From assembly GCA_964395915.1 (NCBI GenBank), contig CAYNDB010000097.1, positions 1 through 9,629 on the forward strand: 9,629 nucleotides of DNA. Reading direction: 5' to 3'. Below, piece by piece: positions 5,276 to 9,629 of the stretch. The position numbers and the translations under genes were made by a program. This stretch comes from CAYNDB01 sp964395915 (lineage in GTDB: Bacteria > Nitrospinota_A > UBA7883 > JAJRTC01). Each line of letters starts with the position of its first letter. Within the stretch, counting starts at the first letter, position 1. The notes beneath the pieces are model-generated. The model had not been told where the DNA came from and ran no database searches. It saw only the letters and a program-made list of their open reading frames with translations.

Positions 5276-6694
5276 ATGGCAAACGCTACAGATATTGGCG
5301 GACAGGATAAAAGGTTTCCTGACAACAAAACCGCTTATGGAAAGAAAGTCTTTTCTGCGGATCCGTCCCGTGACAACCAGGAAAAAAAATTCAATGGATA
5401 CGAGTATTCGCCCTTGCGTTTGATGGCGATAATTCTTGCCTCCATATTTATTGCCGAAACATTTGTCATGATGTTTATGACATATTTCCCTGTCAAATCG
5501 GTTCAGGCGGAATGGCTTATTGATTCTCTTCTCCTTGTAGCTCTTGTCTCCCCTGTTATTTACTTCCTTGTCGTTCAGCCACTGGTGAAATATATAGAAA
5601 AACAGAAACGCTCCGAGGAGAAGCTTCGCCTTGCCAAGGAGGATGCGGAGGCGGCCTTACTTTTGAAGGACAAGTTTGTTTCCCTGGTATCACACGATCT
5701 TCGTTCCCCGCTAGCCTCGATCATGGGCCTTATGCGTGTATTGAACGCCGATGTGGTAACCCCTTTAAATGACGATCAGAAGGCTCTTCTCGGGCATATG
5801 ATGAAAACTGGTGATGGCCTTGTGAACATGATCGACAAGCTTCTTGATATCGGCAAGCTTAAGACAGGCATGATAAAGCCAAACTTGCGGTTTGCCCACG
5901 CGCGGAGGCTGGCGGCTCTGGCCGCAGGGGCCGCTTCGCATATAGCCTCGGGGAAGGGGATAATGATATTCAACGAGATTCCCGAAGGTCACAAGATATA
6001 CGCCGATCCCGATCTTTTTGTTGAGGTTCTTCATAACCTCGTTTCCAACGCCGTGAAGTTTTCGGAGCAGGACGACATTGTGATGATTTTTGTTCCAGAA
6101 GGTCGCCCGAATGTCATAGCTGTAAAAGACACTGGTGTTGGTATCAAGGGCACTGATCTTGACAGGATATTCCGTCACGATGAGAAGACGAGCACCACCG
6201 GAACCGCAGGTGAAAGTGGTAGCGGTTTCGGCCTTCCATTGTGCGCCGACATAATGAAGGCCCAAGGCGGTTTGCTTAGTGTTGAGTCGAGGCCCGACAA
6301 GGGTAGCGTATTTTTCGCCGAGACCCCTGCTGTTCGTCCACTAGTTCTTCTGGTTGAGGGGGACGACACAACCCGCATGACACTGAACAACCAGCTAAAG
6401 GGTCTTGACGCTACTGTGATAGAAGCTAATAGCGGTGAAGAGGCTTTGGCCATCATGGCGGAGGCGAAGCCTCACCTTGTCATCACGGACACGATGACTT
6501 CCGTGTCTGGCGGGCGTTATCTCCTGCAACGCCTTAAAGAGGATTTGGAGACAAAAGACGTGCCTGTAATCGCCATCACCCAGGAGGGAGACATTCTGTC
6601 GCTCGAAAAGATGAAAACCCTTGGAGCGGACGACTTCCTGGAAAAAACAAATACCGAAAAGGAACTGCTCAAAACGACTCGTAAATACGTGTAA
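5276..6694 (+). CDS. Membrane hybrid histidine kinase with receiver domain
   Basis: 472 residues. A polar N-terminus (1-45) is followed by two membrane segments (about 48-70 and 81-101) joined by only about ten residues, so there is no periplasmic sensor domain. A short coiled-coil linker (105-133) leads to HisKA with phospho-acceptor His140 in VSHDLRSPLASIMG. The ATPase domain has the N-box HNLVSNAVKFS (253-263), DTGVGI (285-290) and GSGFGLPLC (315-323). A receiver domain fills 356-472 with phospho-acceptor Asp405 (LVITDTM), Thr435 and Lys457. It departs from the norm in three places: the acidic pair reads Glu361-Gly362 before Asp363, the usual Pro four residues after the Asp is Ser409, and the Pro after Lys457 is Thr. 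No output domain follows, so the phosphate may pass to an unseen partner. ATG 5276 is the only start after the in-frame TAG at 5243; no Shine-Dalgarno site is visible. The signal sensed is unknown. Confidence 0.92.
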   Translation: MANATDIGGQDKRFPDNKTAYGKKVFSADPSRDNQEKKFNGYEYSPLRLMAIILASIFIAETFVMMFMTYFPVKSVQAEWLIDSLLLVALVSPVIYFLVVQPLVKYIEKQKRSEEKLRLAKEDAEAALLLKDKFVSLVSHDLRSPLASIMGLMRVLNADVVTPLNDDQKALLGHMMKTGDGLVNMIDKLLDIGKLKTGMIKPNLRFAHARRLAALAAGAASHIASGKGIMIFNEIPEGHKIYADPDLFVEVLHNLVSNAVKFSEQDDIVMIFVPEGRPNVIAVKDTGVGIKGTDLDRIFRHDEKTSTTGTAGESGSGFGLPLCADIMKAQGGLLSVESRPDKGSVFFAETPAVRPLVLLVEGDDTTRMTLNNQLKGLDATVIEANSGEEALAIMAEAKPHLVITDTMTSVSGGRYLLQRLKEDLETKDVPVIAITQEGDILSLEKMKTLGADDFLEKTNTEKELLKTTRKYV

Positions 6695-6739
6695 ACTTAG
6701 CGTATGCCCCTCCTGCGATTTTCAGCCATATATAACTCG

Positions 6740-6768
6740 TTGACGACCGCTTTGTCCACGTGTAGATT
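6740..6768 (+). promoter_or_regulatory. Candidate promoter of gpmI-ubiD
   Basis: TTGACG (6740-6745, five of six) and TAGATT (6763-6768, four of six) are separated by exactly 17 bases. It lies in the 92-base gap after the kinase gene, with the predicted start near 6775, about 14 bases before the gpmI ribosome site. A CACGTG palindrome (6757-6762) lies inside the spacer. Confidence 0.42.
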
Positions 6769-6788
6769 GAAATCACAGGATATTAATT

Positions 6789-6792
6789 GGAG
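6789..6792 (+). promoter_or_regulatory. Ribosome binding site deciding the gpmI start
   Basis: GGAG sits 9 bases before the GTG at 6802. An earlier in-frame TTG at 6787 overlaps this GGAG and has no ribosome site of its own, so GTG 6802 is the better start. Confidence 0.65.
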
Positions 6793-6801
6793 TTACCTAA
6801 A

Positions 6802-8358
6802 GTGATTGCAAAACCGTTGACGCTTCTCATTCTGGACGGATGGGGTTTTTCGGAGAAATCGGAAGGTAACGCTATCATTCAGGGCGACACACCGGCTCTC
6901 GACAAGCTCAATAAAGAGCGCCCGCCAATGCTGATCCACACCTCTGGTGAGGAAGTCGGGCTTCCAGCCGGAGTTATGGGCAATTCGGAGGTGGGGCACC
7001 TTAATATCGGAGCTGGCCGGGTGGTGTATCAGGACCTGCCACGAATTTCGCACGCTATATCGGACGGCTCATTTTTCGAAAATAAAGCCCTGCTCAATGC
7101 GGTAAACAAGGTAAAAGAAAAAGGCGTGGCCTTGCATCTTTGCGGGCTTCTGTCCGACGCCGGGGTGCATAGCCATATGAACCATATTTTAGCTTTGCTT
7201 GAGCTTGCGAAGCGCAATGGACTAAAGAATGTTTTCGTCCATCCTTTCACCGATGGAAGAGACACTCCTCCAGACTCAGGGCTGGGTTATATCGAACAGC
7301 TTGAAAACGGGATCAAGCGCATTGGAGTTGGCGCGATTGCGACCGTGCAGGGTAGATTCCACGCTATGGATCGCGATAAAAGATGGGACCGTGTTGAAAA
7401 AGCGTATAACCTGCTGGCGCATGGAAAGGGACGCAAGCATACATCCGCCACAGACGCCATACGGTCCAGCTACGAAAATGGCGTGACGGACGAATTTATA
7501 GAACCTGTTGTCATCGTAGATAACAACAGCGATCCTGTCGGGTTTATCAAGGATGATGACGAAGTTATCATGTTCAACTTTCGGGCGGACAGGATGCGTG
7601 AGATCGTCCACGCGCTAAGCGATCCTTCATTCTCTGAATTTTCGCGCGGCGATTTTCCTAAAGTCGACATAACATGCATGACTGAATATGACGAAAAATT
7701 CAATCTGCCGCTCGCTTTCGACACTATAGTTCCAGAACATGGGTTGGGCCAGGTTATATCGGAAAATGGCCTCGCGCAGCTCCGCACGGCGGAGACGGAG
7801 AAATACGCCCATGTGACTTTTTTCTTTAACGGCGGGGTGGAAAAGCCATTTGAAGGTGAAACGCGCAATCTGATTCCATCGCCCAGGGTGACTACATATG
7901 ACCTGCAACCTGCGATGAGCTGCGCTGCGGTTACCGATTCCGTAGTGGACGCGCTTGAGTCTGGTAAATATCAGGTGATAGTCGCGAATATAGCCAACGG
8001 AGATATGGTTGGTCATACCGGTGTGTGGGAGGCGGCGTTAAAAGCCGTCCACGTTGTGGACACAGCCGTGGGACGCATAATTGAGGCTTGCGAAAAAGCG
8101 GGGGCTCATTTAATAATCACCGCCGACCATGGCAACATCGAAAAAATGATTGATGAAAACAAAAAACCCATGACCGCGCATACGACAAACCTTGTGCCTT
8201 TCTATTACGTGGGGGATGATTCTTTTAAACTGCGCGGCGATGGCGGAAGACTTGCGGATATCGCTCCGACAATATTAAGCCTCCTCGGCATAAAACAACC
8301 GGACGAAATGACCGGCGTATCACTACTTAAAACCAAACGTGTGGCGGCAAAGTCTTGA
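6802..8358 (+). CDS. gpmI: 2,3-bisphosphoglycerate-independent phosphoglycerate mutase
   Basis: Interconverts 3- and 2-phosphoglycerate in glycolysis and gluconeogenesis in the cytoplasm; a metal-dependent alkaline-phosphatase-superfamily enzyme. From GTG 6802 it has 518 residues, normal for GpmI (about 510-515). Visible sites are the metal Asp12 (LDGWGF), nucleophile Ser62 (GNSEVGHLNIGAGR), His123 (GVHSHM), DGRDTPP (151-157), the RFHAMDRDKRWDR segment (185-197), FNFRADRMRE (258-267), Lys334, NGDMVGHTG with Asp401 and His405, ADHGN with Asp442 and His443, and His460 (AHTTN). Both the phosphatase and the inserted transferase domains are complete. A TTG start at 6787 would add five residues, but the GGAG site favours GTG. 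It lies 107 bases after the kinase with its own candidate promoter, and 21 bases before ubiD, with which it is probably co-transcribed. Confidence 0.97.
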   Translation: MIAKPLTLLILDGWGFSEKSEGNAIIQGDTPALDKLNKERPPMLIHTSGEEVGLPAGVMGNSEVGHLNIGAGRVVYQDLPRISHAISDGSFFENKALLNAVNKVKEKGVALHLCGLLSDAGVHSHMNHILALLELAKRNGLKNVFVHPFTDGRDTPPDSGLGYIEQLENGIKRIGVGAIATVQGRFHAMDRDKRWDRVEKAYNLLAHGKGRKHTSATDAIRSSYENGVTDEFIEPVVIVDNNSDPVGFIKDDDEVIMFNFRADRMREIVHALSDPSFSEFSRGDFPKVDITCMTEYDEKFNLPLAFDTIVPEHGLGQVISENGLAQLRTAETEKYAHVTFFFNGGVEKPFEGETRNLIPSPRVTTYDLQPAMSCAAVTDSVVDALESGKYQVIVANIANGDMVGHTGVWEAALKAVHVVDTAVGRIIEACEKAGAHLIITADHGNIEKMIDENKKPMTAHTTNLVPFYYVGDDSFKLRGDGGRLADIAPTILSLLGIKQPDEMTGVSLLKTKRVAAKS

Positions 8359-8379
8359 GAGCCGCGGGAGCTAAATTAT

Positions 8380-9629
8380 ATGACTGATCGTTTCCGATAC
8401 GAATCGCTACGCGATTTCATACAACACCTGGAAAATGCAGGTGAGCTTGTGCGAATAAAAGAAAAAGTGTCTCCCATACTTGAAATTACCGAGATTGTGG
8501 ATCGCGCAAGCAAATCGGAAGGCGGGGGGAAAGCTTTACTGTTCGAAAACGTCGAAGGGTCGGACATGCCGGTTTTGATAAACGCGTTCGGCAGTGTGCG
8601 GCGAATGGCGATGTCGCTTGGGTCTGACGATATTGAGAATATTGCAAAAGATGTCGAATCGCTTATCAATATGAAAACGCCAGAAACATTGGCGGAAAGA
8701 ATAGGCGCCTTGCCCACACTTTTTCGGATATCGAAGTTTCCGCCAAAGATTGTTCACGACGGGAATCCGCCGTGCCAGGAAGTTGTGCGCCTTGGTGGTG
8801 ATGTAGATTTAGGAAAGCTACCGATACTTAAATGCTGGCCGGACGACGGAGGGCGGTTCATCACGTTGCCTTGTGTTATTACAAAATCTGTTGAGGGCAG
8901 GCGAAACGTCGGCGTCTACAGGATGCAGATGTTCAACCCTCGTTCAACCGGCATGCATTGGCATATACATAAAGATGGCGCAAGTTTTTTCGATGAATAT
9001 GTTCGGCAGGGCCGCAGGATGGAAGTGGCCGTGGCTATAGGGTGCGATCCGGCGACGGTATTTTCCGCCACAGCGCCGTTGCCTCCCGGCATAGACGAGC
9101 TATTGCTCGCGGGGTTCATACGCAACAGGAGCGTGGAGCTTGTAAAGTGCCGCACTGTCGATCTTGAAGTCCCCCGGACTGCAGAGATCGTGCTGGAAGG
9201 ATACGTCGACCCTGGCGATGTGCGTATCGAAGGGCCATTTGGCGATCATACCGGATATTATTCGCTTACCGACAAATATCCGGTTTTCCATATCACAGCC
9301 ATAACGCACAGGAAAAACCCTGTTTACCTTACGACCATTGTAGGCAAACCTCCCATGGAGGACTGCTACATGGGCAAAGCGACCGAGCGGATATTCCTGC
9401 CATTGCTAAAAACGATAAACTCCGAGATTGTCGATTATGATCTTCCATGGGAGGGAGTGTTCCATAACTGTGTGATCGTCTCCGTCCATAAAAGATATCC
9501 GGCGCAGGCGAACAAACTGATGAGCTCATTGTGGGGCGCGGGGCAGATGAGCTTTGCGAAAATGATATTGGCTATGGACCCGGATGTGGACGTACACAAT
9601 TATGAGCAAGTGGCGCGGACTCTGCTCGA
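8380..9629 (+). CDS. ubiD: UbiD-family decarboxylase (3' partial)
   Basis: 416 codons are visible before the right edge; family members are usually about 480-500 residues, so only the C-terminal end is missing. UbiD enzymes use prenylated FMN to decarboxylate unsaturated or aromatic acids, classically the polyprenyl-hydroxybenzoate of ubiquinone synthesis or the corresponding menaquinone step. The family signature is clear: YRMQMFNP (180-187) with Arg181, GMHWHIHKDGA (191-201), the glutamates of AEIVLEG (268-274), EGPFGDHTGYYS (284-295), and VGKPPMEDCYMGKATERI (321-338). Start ATG 8380 has GGGAG (8366-8370) nine bases upstream. It lies 21 bases after gpmI. UbiX, which makes the cofactor, is not in the window. 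Whether the product serves ubiquinone, menaquinone or another acid cannot be told; the symbol marks the family. Confidence 0.93.
   Translation, partial: MTDRFRYESLRDFIQHLENAGELVRIKEKVSPILEITEIVDRASKSEGGGKALLFENVEGSDMPVLINAFGSVRRMAMSLGSDDIENIAKDVESLINMKTPETLAERIGALPTLFRISKFPPKIVHDGNPPCQEVVRLGGDVDLGKLPILKCWPDDGGRFITLPCVITKSVEGRRNVGVYRMQMFNPRSTGMHWHIHKDGASFFDEYVRQGRRMEVAVAIGCDPATVFSATAPLPPGIDELLLAGFIRNRSVELVKCRTVDLEVPRTAEIVLEGYVDPGDVRIEGPFGDHTGYYSLTDKYPVFHITAITHRKNPVYLTTIVGKPPMEDCYMGKATERIFLPLLKTINSEIVDYDLPWEGVFHNCVIVSVHKRYPAQANKLMSSLWGAGQMSFAKMILAMDPDVDVHNYEQVARTLL

Noticed and set aside
5190..5423. Plus-strand frame of 77 codons overlapping the kinase start
   Set aside because: It ends inside the kinase gene in another frame and shows no domain. 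The kinase frame continues into clear membrane and HisKA motifs.
5765..6265. Minus-strand frame (166 codons) opposite the kinase
   Set aside because: The plus strand encodes complete HisKA and ATPase motifs over this stretch. The antisense product has no recognisable domain or ribosome site.
1..9629. CRISPR array, tRNA or rRNA gene, mobile element
   Set aside because: No regular long repeats, cloverleaf-like segments, transposase or integrase motifs, or terminal inverted repeats were seen on either strand.

Overview
The window carries a bacterial chromosome segment of mostly housekeeping content. It looks Gram-negative: separate AccB and AccC subunits, a UbiD-family decarboxylase, a putative lipoprotein signal and a membrane hybrid histidine kinase. 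The style of the kinase and the radical SAM protein recalls deltaproteobacteria- or Nitrospinota-like lineages, but that is an impression and no marker here settles it. There is no rRNA, tRNA, CRISPR array, insertion sequence, integrase or phage gene. I did not find a convincing new biological system; the points worth a second look are small and local.

Layout. Positions 3-698 (+) hold the C-terminal part of a radical SAM protein with a SPASM-like cysteine cluster; the gene enters from the left. Positions 751-1170 (+) are a doubtful short gene with a lipoprotein-like signal, probably a truncated or chimeric remnant. A short AT-rich hairpin (1200-1217) separates it from the convergent block on the minus strand.

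The minus-strand block reads, in transcription order, accB (4563-4120), accC (4078-2735), a metallo-beta-lactamase-fold hydrolase (2738-1977) that overlaps accC by ATGA, and an exported ankyrin-repeat protein (1962-1219). AccB carries the biotin and AccC carboxylates it, the first half-reaction of acetyl-CoA carboxylase. The carboxyltransferase subunits AccA and AccD are not in the window. The last two genes look like passengers or partners of the same transcript.

A gene-poor 712-base region (4564-5275) lies between the divergent accB and histidine kinase genes. It holds repeats spaced about two helical turns apart, a compact palindrome, a near-consensus sigma70-type promoter pointing right and a stable leader hairpin.

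The right side is on the plus strand: a two-TM hybrid histidine kinase with a C-terminal receiver domain (5276-6694), a candidate promoter (6740-6768), gpmI for cofactor-independent phosphoglycerate mutase (best start GTG 6802), and 21 bases later a UbiD-family decarboxylase that runs off the right edge.
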